Source: Anaerolineae bacterium (lineage in GTDB: Bacteria > Chloroflexota > Anaerolineae > JAAYZQ01). Taken from it: DNA of 9,806 nt. How positions within the stretch are numbered: the first letter of the stretch is position 1; every line of letters begins with the position of its first letter. The position numbers were made by a program, and so were the translations under genes. Under the pieces are notes generated by a model. That model worked only from the letters and a program-made list of their open reading frames with translations. It had not been told where the DNA came from and searched no databases. The stretch lies in the NCBI GenBank assembly GCA_016929795.1, contig JAFGIA010000225.1, positions 1-9,806 on the forward strand, given 5' to 3'. This document shows, piece by piece, positions 1-6,963 of this stretch.

Positions 1-66
1 AGCGCGGACCGCTCCCTCTCGCCCGGCTGCAGAGATGCGAGCATACTCCGCTCGAGAAAATCGAAT
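1..66 (-). ncRNA. Possible T-box riboswitch leader, 5' half of Stem I (truncated by window edge)
   Basis: Read on the minus strand, just downstream of a predicted promoter, the sequence has an AGTA element (plus 44-47, context GGAGTA) and then, 24 nt later, an AGAGGG element (plus 14-19) followed by a G-rich arm and GCGCT at the edge. This order and spacing resemble T-box Stem I, where the AGUA side of the specifier-loop S-turn is followed by an AGAGAG bulge element and then a distal GGUG-like loop. A local hairpin, CGAGC with GCTCG (plus 38-54), is also present. The specifier codon, antiterminator and terminator would lie beyond position 1, so neither the identity nor the amino acid can be confirmed. 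Alternatives are an ordinary 5' UTR or chance GC-rich sequence. Confidence 0.4.
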
Positions 67-72
67 CGACTG

Positions 73-101
73 ATTCTAGCCCAAGAAAGGGGAAATAGCA
101 A
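73..101 (-). promoter_or_regulatory. Predicted sigma70-type promoter reading leftward out of the window
   Basis: On the minus strand TTGCTA (96-101) and TAGAAT (73-78) are separated by exactly 17 bp. The -10 matches the consensus at 5 of 6 positions and the -35 at 4 of 6. Transcription would start near position 66. It lies about 105 bp beyond the stop of the last pilus-operon gene and would drive a separate unit whose leader may be a T-box. No coding region is recognised between it and the window edge. Confidence 0.5.
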
Positions 102-124
102 ACGGCCGCGCGCTACCGGTGTGA

Positions 125-187
125 CCTGGCGGCGCCAGGCCGTCTATACCGCAGCCACGGGCGTGGAACCTGCTCTGCCGGGCAGAG
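125..187 (-). terminator. Cluster of three short GC-rich hairpins after the operon; possible terminator region
   Basis: Three perfect inverted repeats follow the stop of the surface-protein gene. They are CTCTGC/GCAGAG with a 3-nt loop (173-187), CCAC/GTGG (extendable to CCACG/CGTGG) in 155-166, and CCTGGC/GCCAGG with a 3-nt loop (125-139). None is followed by a clear run of U on the minus strand, so a canonical intrinsic terminator is not shown. Their position between an operon end and a new promoter makes a termination or mRNA-end-protection role plausible. Confidence 0.3.
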
Positions 188-205
188 GCAGTATCGCAGC
201 CGGTG

Positions 206-1339
206 CTACCCGCTGGCCGGACGAATCCTTTCGTCCAGCGCGACGGCGCCCTGCGCCCCGGCGCGTGCCGCGCGGAGGCGCATGATGCGCCAGGCGATCA
301 ACAGCGAAAACCCGACCACGGCAACAAAGCCGGTGAGCACGACAAGCAGAATAATTGCCGCGACCACACCGCGGAAAAACCCGTTTTCCCACGTCCCGCC
401 TTGCGGAGGTTCCGCCATCCCACTGACCTGTTTCCCCGCCGCGGACCACGGGACACTCGGGGGGGGCGCCGTGGCGACGAGCGCCACCAACTCGGCCGTC
501 GCAGTTGGTTCAGTGGTCAGTAGATCGGTACCCACCGCAGCGGGCGCATCCTCCTCGACGGCAGTCGCCGTCTCGGTGGGGACCGGCGATGGCGAGGGCG
601 TGAAGGTCAGGAACGGAATCGGGGTGGAGGTTGGTAGGTCAGCCGGCGTCGGCGTCTGCGTCTCAGTTGGGATGTGCGTCGGGCTTGGCGTCGCCGGTGG
701 CGTGTCCGTCGCCGTGCTCTTTGGCGTCACCGGTGGGTCAGGGCGTGTCGCCGTCACGATCGGGGTCACCGTGTGTGCCGGCGGGGTGGGCGTGTGCGTC
801 GGCGGCGGCGTGAACGTATGTGTCGGCGGCGGCGGCGATGTCGGGGTGACAGGCGTTGGCGTATTCGTCGGTGACGGCGTCACAGATGGCGTTACGCTCG
901 GCGTGACCGTCGGCGTGTCTGTCGGCGTCGGCTCGATCAACACCACGCTCGCACTCGCCCAGAAGCTCGTCCCATTCGAGGCCAATACCTGGTGTATGCC
1001 CGGGCACGCCCATTCGGCCGGCACCGTGACGACCTGCAGGAATGAGCCGTCTGGGTTCACGCCGAACGCTTCTGTGAGCCGCTGACTGCCGTCCTTGAGA
1101 TCCCAGGCGAGCGACACCGGGAGGCCGCCTGTCGGCCAGTAAAAACCTGTTACCGTGAGCTCCAGCGCTTGCCCGCCAACTGCTTCCGAAGGCACAACCT
1201 CGATTCCCGGCTCCGTGGTCGGAGTCGGACGTGGGTCGGCGACCACGTGCACCGGCTGCACCATCCCTATTGAGATACTCAGCAGCACTGCTGACACGAT
1301 CACGCTCACCTGTCGAAGTCCGGAACCGTTCCCTGTCAT
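206..1339 (-). CDS. Secreted, C-terminally anchored Thr/Pro-rich surface stalk protein
   Basis: A 377-residue protein from the ATG at 1339, chosen because GGAGG (1344-1348) lies 4 nt upstream and the reading opens with a signal peptide. A longer reading from TTG at 1393 adds 18 residues and lacks such support. Layout: signal peptide about 1-34 (cut after VVA), a compact beta-type globular region about 44-136 (possibly Ig- or IPT/TIG-like; weak), a Thr/Pro/Ser linker about 137-260, a spacer, one membrane helix about 324-350, and a basic 27-residue cytoplasmic tail. The globular domain should therefore be held away from the membrane on an extended, probably glycosylatable stalk, fitting passage through a monoderm wall. 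It is the last gene of the pilus block, 63 nt after the TPR gene. The function is unknown: docking or adhesion with the pilus is inference from position. Confidence 0.8.
   Translation of the reverse strand: MTGNGSGLRQVSVIVSAVLLSISIGMVQPVHVVADPRPTPTTEPGIEVVPSEAVGGQALELTVTGFYWPTGGLPVSLAWDLKDGSQRLTEAFGVNPDGSFLQVVTVPAEWACPGIHQVLASNGTSFWASASVVLIEPTPTDTPTVTPSVTPSVTPSPTNTPTPVTPTSPPPPTHTFTPPPTHTPTPPAHTVTPIVTATRPDPPVTPKSTATDTPPATPSPTHIPTETQTPTPADLPTSTPIPFLTFTPSPSPVPTETATAVEEDAPAAVGTDLLTTEPTATAELVALVATAPPPSVPWSAAGKQVSGMAEPPQGGTWENGFFRGVVAAIILLVVLTGFVAVVGFSLLIAWRIMRLRAARAGAQGAVALDERIRPASG
560..931 (-). repeat. Low-complexity Thr/Pro-coding repeat tract
   Basis: This stretch encodes residues 137-260 of the surface protein as irregular TP, TPT, PTHT and VTPS units, including three near-tandem VTPS copies. 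At DNA level the plus strand shows recurring GTCGGCGT-like units with variable spacing. Such tracts change length by slippage or recombination. They also produce long spurious Gly/Val- or Arg-rich open frames on the opposite strand. Confidence 0.75.
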
Positions 1340-1402
1340 GATACCTCCAGCGTATCTGTGTCGACAAACGAGGTATTGCACCATCGGGCGCAATCATCCG
1401 GC

Positions 1403-2854
1403 CTATGGCGAGCACCAGCGAAACTCGGTCTCTGTTGCTGCGCAGGCGACGCGCAGTTTCTCCTCGATCGCACCGCTCTGATATGACGGGCGCACGTCAT
1501 AGATCGGCCCCCAGTGCACGATCGCCTCATTCCAACGCTCTTTGTCGAACGCCTCCAGGCCCGCGAGGTACTCGAGCGCCAGCGAGCGCTCTTCGAGCGC
1601 CCATGGGTCTTCGGGCGAGCGCATCAGCACTTGCTCCAGGTAACCTATTGCCTGCTGTATCGGCTTCTTTGCCCCCATGGCGCCTTCCAGCAACTCTTCG
1701 GCCGCCCGTGGATAAGCCTGATACAGGTACGTGTCGACGATCCCCCCCTGATAATTCGGTCGAGCATGGTGAACGGACTGCCACGCCTCGGCAGCCTCGC
1801 CCCACTTTTCATCCATGTACGCCACAGCCCCGACCACGTACAGCCGGGCCAGCTTGCGTTCTGCAATCAGGTCGCGCTGTGCCGGGCGCAGTTGGAGCGC
1901 CATGCCGAGGTACTCGATCGCCTCCTCCATCTGCCCGACGTTGCCGCCGGCGCCGTCGAGCAACTGCCTGGCAAGAAACTCATACCCCCTGAACAGATAC
2001 TCGTCCGCCTCGTCGCGATGGAATCCTGGCGCGCGGCGGCGAATATCGGTCAGGAGGGTGACCACCCTCGGCCAATCGTTGGCCTCCACTACGCTTACCG
2101 CTTCCTGCCACGCCTCCTCCAGCTCGATCGTCCTCTCGATCTGGGCGATGCGCTGGCGCACGTCTCTGTATCCGGGGCTTGTTGCCTCCAGGTGGCGCCA
2201 CCCATCGAGTGCGCCTCGCCAATCGCTTTGTGCTTCCCTGTCCAGCGCGCTGTTGTACATCGCGTCGAGCGATTCCTGATAGCGCAGCAGGTCGAACGCC
2301 GCCTCGACATCTTGATCGCCGGGGAGGGCCAATGACAGCTCTTCCAACACCTGGCGTGCCCCTGTCAGATCACCTGCCTTCAGGCGCTGGTCAAAGCTTT
2401 GCTGCAGCCTGGCGAGGTACACTTCGCGCTCGTGCTCCTCACGCGGCGGGATGACCCATTCCTGATAAGCCAGCGCAAAGCCGGCAGAAGCGGTGAGGCA
2501 CACTGCGACCATGGTCATGAACAACAGCAGCATGCGCAGGACCGCGCCTGGTTGGCCGCGCCGAATCGGGAGTGCATCGGCGATAGAAAACGTCGACCGA
2601 AGTGCAGCGCGCATCTCCAGGTCGCGGATCGTGTCCTCGTTCGGGTAGAGCTCGCGGAGCTTTTTCAGGTTGTGTGTAGCACCTTCATCTTCGCCCGCCG
2701 CCAGTTGCCTCTCCACCTCGACAAACAGAGGGTGCTCACGGAACGACACGCGGGTCTCTACCGTCTCGACCGCCTCTGGCACGCTCTCGGCCCCTTCCGC
2801 CGTAGTCTCGACCGTCTCTTCTACCATGGATTCTTCCACGTGATCATGTTCCAT
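1403..2854 (-). CDS. Membrane-anchored TPR-type repeat protein of the Tad cluster
   Basis: A 483-residue protein starting 3 nt after the tadC stop, so probably translationally coupled; the upstream RBS is weak. Residues 1-104 form a Glu-rich, presumably cytoplasmic region with a short helical-repeat-like segment (about 40-80). One hydrophobic helix at about 105-133 is followed by an external helical-repeat region. Residues 249-338 and 339-428 are two copies of a unit of about 90 residues sharing a W-x-E-A-like helix pair, a P-x-[FY] turn, an EYLF/TYLY helix with an LLDG/LLEG end, and an [EQ]AI-x-YL segment ending near RP or SP. A third copy starts at 429 and ends within its first half. TPR repeats mediate protein contacts, so an assembly or scaffold role for the pilus machine is likely but inferred. 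It is distinct from TadD, which is a short lipoprotein in diderm systems. Confidence 0.82.
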   Translation of the reverse strand: MEHDHVEESMVEETVETTAEGAESVPEAVETVETRVSFREHPLFVEVERQLAAGEDEGATHNLKKLRELYPNEDTIRDLEMRAALRSTFSIADALPIRRGQPGAVLRMLLLFMTMVAVCLTASAGFALAYQEWVIPPREEHEREVYLARLQQSFDQRLKAGDLTGARQVLEELSLALPGDQDVEAAFDLLRYQESLDAMYNSALDREAQSDWRGALDGWRHLEATSPGYRDVRQRIAQIERTIELEEAWQEAVSVVEANDWPRVVTLLTDIRRRAPGFHRDEADEYLFRGYEFLARQLLDGAGGNVGQMEEAIEYLGMALQLRPAQRDLIAERKLARLYVVGAVAYMDEKWGEAAEAWQSVHHARPNYQGGIVDTYLYQAYPRAAEELLEGAMGAKKPIQQAIGYLEQVLMRSPEDPWALEERSLALEYLAGLEAFDKERWNEAIVHWGPIYDVRPSYQSGAIEEKLRVACAATETEFRWCSP

Positions 2855-2857
2855 TCG

Positions 2858-3796
2858 CTACCCGCCGAGTGTGCCGAGCGTGTTCAATACCTGTGGGATG
2901 GCAGGGCCGAGCAGCACCGCAAACATGGCCGGAAAGATCAAAAAGACCAGCGGGAAGAGGAGCTTGATTGCCGCCTGGCGCGCTTGCTCCTCTGCCCTTT
3001 GCCGGCGCGCGATGCGCATCTGCTCTGCCTGCGAGCGGAGCACCTTGGCAATGCTCACGCCGAGTTGATCCGCCTGGATAATCGTCGCCACAAAGTTTTC
3101 TATCTCCATGATGTCCGTGCGCCACGCCAAGTCGAGCAGTGCCTGCCGCCGCGTCTTGCCCAGGCGCATCTCTAGCACTACGCGGTTGAACTCGTCCGAG
3201 AGCGCGCTCTGCCAGCGGTCGCCGACGCGCGACAGCGCCATGTCAAAGCCGAGGCCCGCGCCGACGCAAATGTTGAGCATTTCGATCCCATCCGGCAGCG
3301 CGCGCAAGATCTCCTTTTTGCGCTTGCCAATGCGCGAGCGCAGCCACAAAATCGGCAAATAGTAGCCGAGTCCGGCACAGGCTGCGGCGAGGATCAGCCG
3401 CCGGGCGAACGGCAGATCGCCAAAGTGCGTGAAAACAAGCATCAGGATGCCACACACGAGGGCTGCCAGCACGCGCAGTCCCATAAAGTGCAGCACCGTC
3501 CACCCGTAGGGTCTGCCTGCCACCTCCAGGTGGTGGCGCAACTCTGCCAGGTTCTGCGCCGGCATACGCCGCCCCAGAAAGGTGAGCACCGACGTCATCA
3601 TTGGCGCCAGCACCCGCTCCCGGAACGACATGCTGAGCTCGACGTCTTCCAGTGTCAGTTCACGGTTGACCGACACTACCCGCTCGTGATCCAGCGCTGC
3701 CATCTCTGAACGCCCGCGCAGGCCAAGGAACAGAAAGAGGAACGTGGCCGCAACCACGATTCCGAATAGCAAAATGTAGAGTTCGGCCACGATCAT
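2858..3796 (-). CDS. tadC: Tad pilus inner platform protein TadC (type II secretion F domain)
   Basis: A 312-residue polytopic membrane protein. Helices are at about 5-27, 104-125, 131-151 and 280-300. A cytoplasmic T2SSF domain at about 155-280 carries the family signature around LPDGIEMLNICVGAGLGF (167-184), followed by the helix QADQLGVSIAKVLRSQAEQMR-like segment (241-261), and the protein closes with the typical KLLFPLVFLIFPAMF segment. In Tad systems TadB and TadC form the membrane platform that couples the TadA ATPase to pilin polymerisation. Its ATG overlaps the tadB stop as ATGA, and GAGGT immediately precedes it, indicating coupled translation. The length is usual for the family, and the fold and placement leave little doubt. 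Confidence 0.93.
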   Translation of the reverse strand: MIVAELYILLFGIVVAATFLFLFLGLRGRSEMAALDHERVVSVNRELTLEDVELSMSFRERVLAPMMTSVLTFLGRRMPAQNLAELRHHLEVAGRPYGWTVLHFMGLRVLAALVCGILMLVFTHFGDLPFARRLILAAACAGLGYYLPILWLRSRIGKRKKEILRALPDGIEMLNICVGAGLGFDMALSRVGDRWQSALSDEFNRVVLEMRLGKTRRQALLDLAWRTDIMEIENFVATIIQADQLGVSIAKVLRSQAEQMRIARRQRAEEQARQAAIKLLFPLVFLIFPAMFAVLLGPAIPQVLNTLGTLGG

Positions 3797-4734
3797 ACCT
3801 CGATGTTGATGATGCGCCGCATAGAAAAGAAACCGAGGACCATCAGCACGGCGGCGCCGATTGGGATACAGAGAGTCGGGCCCGGCGCGAACAACTGCAT
3901 TTCATATTCTGGATTGACGATCATCATGAAAACGGCCAGGCCAATCGGCAGCAGCATCAGTACGTATCCGGAATAGCGCTGCTGGGCCGTGATGACCTGG
4001 ATCTCGCGCTGAATTCGCACCCGCTCCCGGATCGTGTGGGCGGTGGTCTCTAGCACGTCCGCCAATTTGCCACCCGTCTCGTGCTGGATCTTGATCGCGG
4101 TGACGATCAATGCCAGGTCGTCGCTCGGGATGCGCCGCACCATGCTGTCCAGTGCCTGCATCAGTCCCCGTCCCAACTGCACTTCACGAAGAGCGCGGTC
4201 GAACTCGAGCCCTGCCGGCTTGGGGACCTGGCGCGACACCCACTCCATCGACTGCAACAGGCCATAGCCGGCGCGCAGGGATCCGACCAGGTGATCGAGC
4301 ACGTCGGGCAGTTGGCTCGAAAAAACGGTCAACCGCTGCGCGCGCCGGCGCGCCACGTAGACCGGCGGGACAAAGATCCCGACCACGCCGAGCACCATGC
4401 CCACGACCAGGCTCTGCTGCAACAGATAGCCGATTACGAACAGGAAAGCAATCACGCCGCCTCGAATCAGCAGGTATTCCGTCACCGTCAGAGCCACGTC
4501 GGCCTGAGCAAGGTCCTCTTTGATGTTGCCTGCAATCCCGAGCTTCGACACTGCACGGTCGAGCTGGATGATCGCTTGATTGCCCCGCGCCTGAGCAGCA
4601 GCCTCTCCACCCAGGGCATCCAGCCGCTCCTCTGTCTCGTGCGAGGCGGCAAAGGAGCTGAGAATTCCATAACTCAATGCCAGGACGGCCAACGTCACCA
4701 GGGCGCCGACGCCGATCAGTACCAGATCCATCAT
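3793..4734 (-). CDS. tadB: Tad pilus inner platform protein TadB (type II secretion F domain)
   Basis: A 313-residue membrane protein with helices at about 4-24, 87-105, 108-127, 255-273 and 285-305. The cytoplasmic T2SSF domain lies between the middle and C-terminal helices, with family motifs at QLPDVLDHLVGSLRAGYGLLQ (141-161) and QHETGGKLADVLETTAHTIRER-like residues (217-238). It partners TadC in the pilus platform. The start overlaps the cpaE stop as ATGA, with GAGGTGAG a few bases upstream. A second in-frame ATG directly follows the first, so the start is ambiguous by one codon. The gene that normally precedes it, the TadA/CpaF ATPase, is not between it and cpaE. Confidence 0.93.
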   Translation of the reverse strand: MMDLVLIGVGALVTLAVLALSYGILSSFAASHETEERLDALGGEAAAQARGNQAIIQLDRAVSKLGIAGNIKEDLAQADVALTVTEYLLIRGGVIAFLFVIGYLLQQSLVVGMVLGVVGIFVPPVYVARRRAQRLTVFSSQLPDVLDHLVGSLRAGYGLLQSMEWVSRQVPKPAGLEFDRALREVQLGRGLMQALDSMVRRIPSDDLALIVTAIKIQHETGGKLADVLETTAHTIRERVRIQREIQVITAQQRYSGYVLMLLPIGLAVFMMIVNPEYEMQLFAPGPTLCIPIGAAVLMVLGFFSMRRIINIEV

Positions 4735-6044
4735 CGACTCACCTCGCTTCCCAACGCCAGGCGCCTCGAAAATAGCTTGTGCTTCCGTGTCTTTTCCGGG
4801 GCGCTTTGCTTGCCGTGCGACGGCACCCCGCTCTCCGCCTCGCGGTTGGCAGCGACCAACTGGCGCGCCAGGGCAACGATCTTTTCTGCTGCCGGCGTAT
4901 TCGGATACGCCTGCACCAACGGCACGCCCCGGTTGAGTGAAGTCAGAACCGGGCCGGGCGCATAGTCGATCGTCTGCGCAATCGGCCGCCCCAGTGTGCG
5001 CTCCAGGTCCTTCAAGCGGAGCTCACCAGGCACGTAGCAGTGGTTCAACACCAGCCAGATCTTGGACAGATCGTACTTTAGGAGACCCAGCACTTCTACA
5101 AAGCGATACACGTCGCGCAGTGCCGTCACCTGTGGCGTCGTCAGCACAACCAGGTGGTCGCATTCGTCGAGGATCGACAGCGTGCAATCATTCAGCGTCG
5201 ACCAGATGTCGACCACCACGTACCCCGTCCCCAACCCGGCCAGGCGGCGCATCAGCTTTCTCACATCATTCGGCTCGATCGAGTCGGCCGCGTCGAGGTG
5301 GTCGGGAGCCGGCAGCACGCGGATCCCACTGCTGTGGTGGGCAAGAGATTTCGCCAACAGGGCGTCGTCGAGATCGTCCAACTGCGCAATGACTGTGGCG
5401 AGAGAGGTCGCGCCGGCAATGTTCAACGCCGTGTCGACGTCGCCAAAGCGCAGGTCCCCATCCACCAGAATCGTCTCCTGCCCCGTTGCTTCCCGCAGTG
5501 CGACGGCGAGGTTCACGGCGAGTGTGGTGCAGCCAACGCCTCCCTTCGGGCTGAACACCCCCACGACCGGAGCTCGCTCGACGTGTGCACTCGAAGCACC
5601 CGCCTGGGGCGGCGGTGCCTTCTCTAGCTGCGCCCGGCGCTGCACCGCCAGGTCGTACGCCTGCCGCACACTGCTCAACAGATCCGTCTCGCCGAACGGT
5701 TTGAGCAAAAAACCCTGCGCCCCGACCAACATCGCCTGGCGCACGAGGTCTACCTCGTTGCTCATCGCCACCACGATCACAGAACAGGCTGACCCTGGCG
5801 CCGAGAGATAGTTGAGCAGCTCGACCTGTTCGAGGATGCCGCTGCCAATGTCTACCAACACCACGTCGGGCTTGAGCTTGTCGACGGTCTCGATCACGTG
5901 CGTCAGGTTGCGTGTCAGCCCAAGCATCGTCATGTCTGCTTCTGCCTGCACCAGGCTCGCCATCCAGTCGCCGACAGGGTCGTGGCCGGGGATCACCAGA
6001 ACACGAATGTTTCCACCTGTCACCAGGGCTCTATCGTAACTCAT
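4731..6044 (-). CDS. cpaE: Pilus localisation protein CpaE/TadZ (receiver-like plus MinD-type ATPase domain)
   Basis: A 437-residue protein. Residues about 12-130 form a response-regulator-like domain that keeps the phospho-acceptor position D65 (VVLVD), S95 and K115 (LLKPF). The acidic pair after the first strand is altered to GHD, so true phosphorylation is uncertain. Residues about 158-400 are a ParA/MinD-type ATPase with a deviant Walker A, KGGVGCTT (167-174; signature Lys K167, Cys where a canonical P-loop has Lys), an A' motif around D195-G-D, and Walker B VVVD (266-269). The tail after 400 is basic and probably disordered. CpaE/TadZ proteins mark the site of pilus assembly at the membrane. 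The gene starts 12 nt after the cpaB stop with a weak GAGAG RBS and overlaps tadB by 4 nt. Confidence 0.92.
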   Translation of the reverse strand: MSYDRALVTGGNIRVLVIPGHDPVGDWMASLVQAEADMTMLGLTRNLTHVIETVDKLKPDVVLVDIGSGILEQVELLNYLSAPGSACSVIVVAMSNEVDLVRQAMLVGAQGFLLKPFGETDLLSSVRQAYDLAVQRRAQLEKAPPPQAGASSAHVERAPVVGVFSPKGGVGCTTLAVNLAVALREATGQETILVDGDLRFGDVDTALNIAGATSLATVIAQLDDLDDALLAKSLAHHSSGIRVLPAPDHLDAADSIEPNDVRKLMRRLAGLGTGYVVVDIWSTLNDCTLSILDECDHLVVLTTPQVTALRDVYRFVEVLGLLKYDLSKIWLVLNHCYVPGELRLKDLERTLGRPIAQTIDYAPGPVLTSLNRGVPLVQAYPNTPAAEKIVALARQLVAANREAESGVPSHGKQSAPEKTRKHKLFSRRLALGSEVSR

Positions 6045-6056
6045 CGATTTGATCTC

Positions 6057-6881
6057 TCATTCCGGTTGTTCAGGAAGTGCCATGCCGTAGCGCAACAACA
6101 AGTAGTTGATGTTCACTGCCTCCACATCAAAGAGCGCCTCATTGTCTGACGAGCGCAGCGCAAAGTCAATTTTGCCCTCGGAGTCGAGCAGGTACTTGAG
6201 CACCACGGCGTCCTGAGGGTCGACCTTGAGCAGCAAGGCGCGCCTGAGGGTCACTGTTTCCTGAGTCTGCCCCTGCTGTGCCGCCGATGCTTGGGACACC
6301 GGCTCATCGAGGATGCGCAGTACCTCCAGGTTCTGCAGCGTCAACACCGATACATTGTCCAGGCTCTGGTCGCGCTCCAGGCGCTGGATCGTCTCACCCT
6401 CCTGCAGCGTGATCGTCTCCTCCGGGTACATTGGCGCCTCAAGGATCACGTCGAGTGTAAAGAGCACGTCCACGTGGTCGCCTGGCAGCACCGCCCCCCA
6501 CCTACTCAATACGTCGTCCGCCGGCACGGCGATGGCGAGGTCATCGCCCACGTCGACGATGCGTGGGGTGTCGGTGATCAGGTCCTGGACGCGAATCACA
6601 TTGTGCTCCACAATGTCACGTGCTGCACGCCGGCCCACGACCTCGTTGGGCTCTAGCACCGCGCCGCTTGGGATGTCGCTCCGTTCCTCAAGCGTTACAT
6701 TGTCGGTTCGGATTATCGATCGCGCGCCGATAGGGGTGCGTGCGACGACGACAAGCTGCGCTGGCTGATCATCTATCGAGCCTTGTGGGATCGCAAATCT
6801 CAGTGCCAGGATCGCAAGTACGCCCGCTCCAACTGCCAGGATCCCGCTTGCCCCGAACCACAACCAGTTGCGACGTTTCAT
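6057..6881 (-). CDS. cpaB: Flp pilus assembly protein CpaB/RcpC (SAF domain)
   Basis: A 274-residue protein with an N-terminal membrane helix (about 7-29), a SAF domain (about 42-103, with a typical VVARTPIGARSII start and a VVGRRAARDI strand-turn) and an RcpC/CpaB domain (about 112-245) containing AIAVPADDVLSRWGAVLPGDHVDVLF-type residues and the closing LLDSEGKIDFALR segment. In diderm Tad systems CpaB works with the RcpA/CpaC secretin. No secretin is present here, which suits a monoderm, where CpaB would act outside the membrane near the wall. The start at 6881 is strongly supported by AGGAGG (6887-6892) 5 nt upstream. A 225-bp gap with a hairpin separates it from the TadG-like gene, so it may also have its own regulation. 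Confidence 0.92.
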   Translation of the reverse strand: MKRRNWLWFGASGILAVGAGVLAILALRFAIPQGSIDDQPAQLVVVARTPIGARSIIRTDNVTLEERSDIPSGAVLEPNEVVGRRAARDIVEHNVIRVQDLITDTPRIVDVGDDLAIAVPADDVLSRWGAVLPGDHVDVLFTLDVILEAPMYPEETITLQEGETIQRLERDQSLDNVSVLTLQNLEVLRILDEPVSQASAAQQGQTQETVTLRRALLLKVDPQDAVVLKYLLDSEGKIDFALRSSDNEALFDVEAVNINYLLLRYGMALPEQPE

Positions 6882-6940
6882 GAAATCCTCCTACCAAGTG
6901 TTCTCGACGTCTGGTGGTCCCGAGTATTCCCGGACACAAA

Positions 6941-6963
6941 GCTGGCACTCGGGGCGTGCCAGC
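6941..6963 (-). promoter_or_regulatory. Strong hairpin in the tadG-cpaB gap: attenuator, terminator or mRNA 5' stem-loop
   Basis: A perfect 8-bp inverted repeat, GCTGGCAC and GTGCCAGC, encloses a 7-nt loop. On the minus strand it is followed by TTTGTGT, a short imperfect U-tract, so partial termination between the TadE/TadG genes and cpaB is possible. It is flanked by two copies of the 8-mer TTGTGTCC (plus 6932-6939 and 6983-6990). A -10-like TATAGA (6971-6976) lies just upstream, but no good -35 at the right spacing was found, so an internal promoter is only a guess. Confidence 0.45.

Noticed and set aside
1..73. Short plus-strand frames ending at 71-73 or near 111, considered as the tail of an upstream gene
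   Set aside because: Composition is arbitrary, no family is recognised and several frames are equally open; the minus-strand promoter and leader reading fits better.
282..1085. Long plus-strand frame rich in Gly and Val opposite the surface-protein gene
   Set aside because: It is the antisense of the Thr/Pro repeat; composition is low-complexity, there is no RBS, and the minus frame has signal peptide, stalk and membrane helix.
1403..1480. Frameshift at the end of the TPR gene
   Set aside because: Reading the other two frames past this point did not restore a repeat-like sequence, so a frameshift is not supported by the sequence alone.
1514..2335. Plus-strand frame of 273 codons opposite the TPR gene
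   Set aside because: Antisense of a coherent repeat protein; no RBS or recognisable domain; a common shadow in GC-rich DNA.
4081..4965. Plus-strand frame of 294 codons across tadB and the cpaE end
   Set aside because: Spans two clear genes on the other strand and shows no domain, signal or sensible composition.
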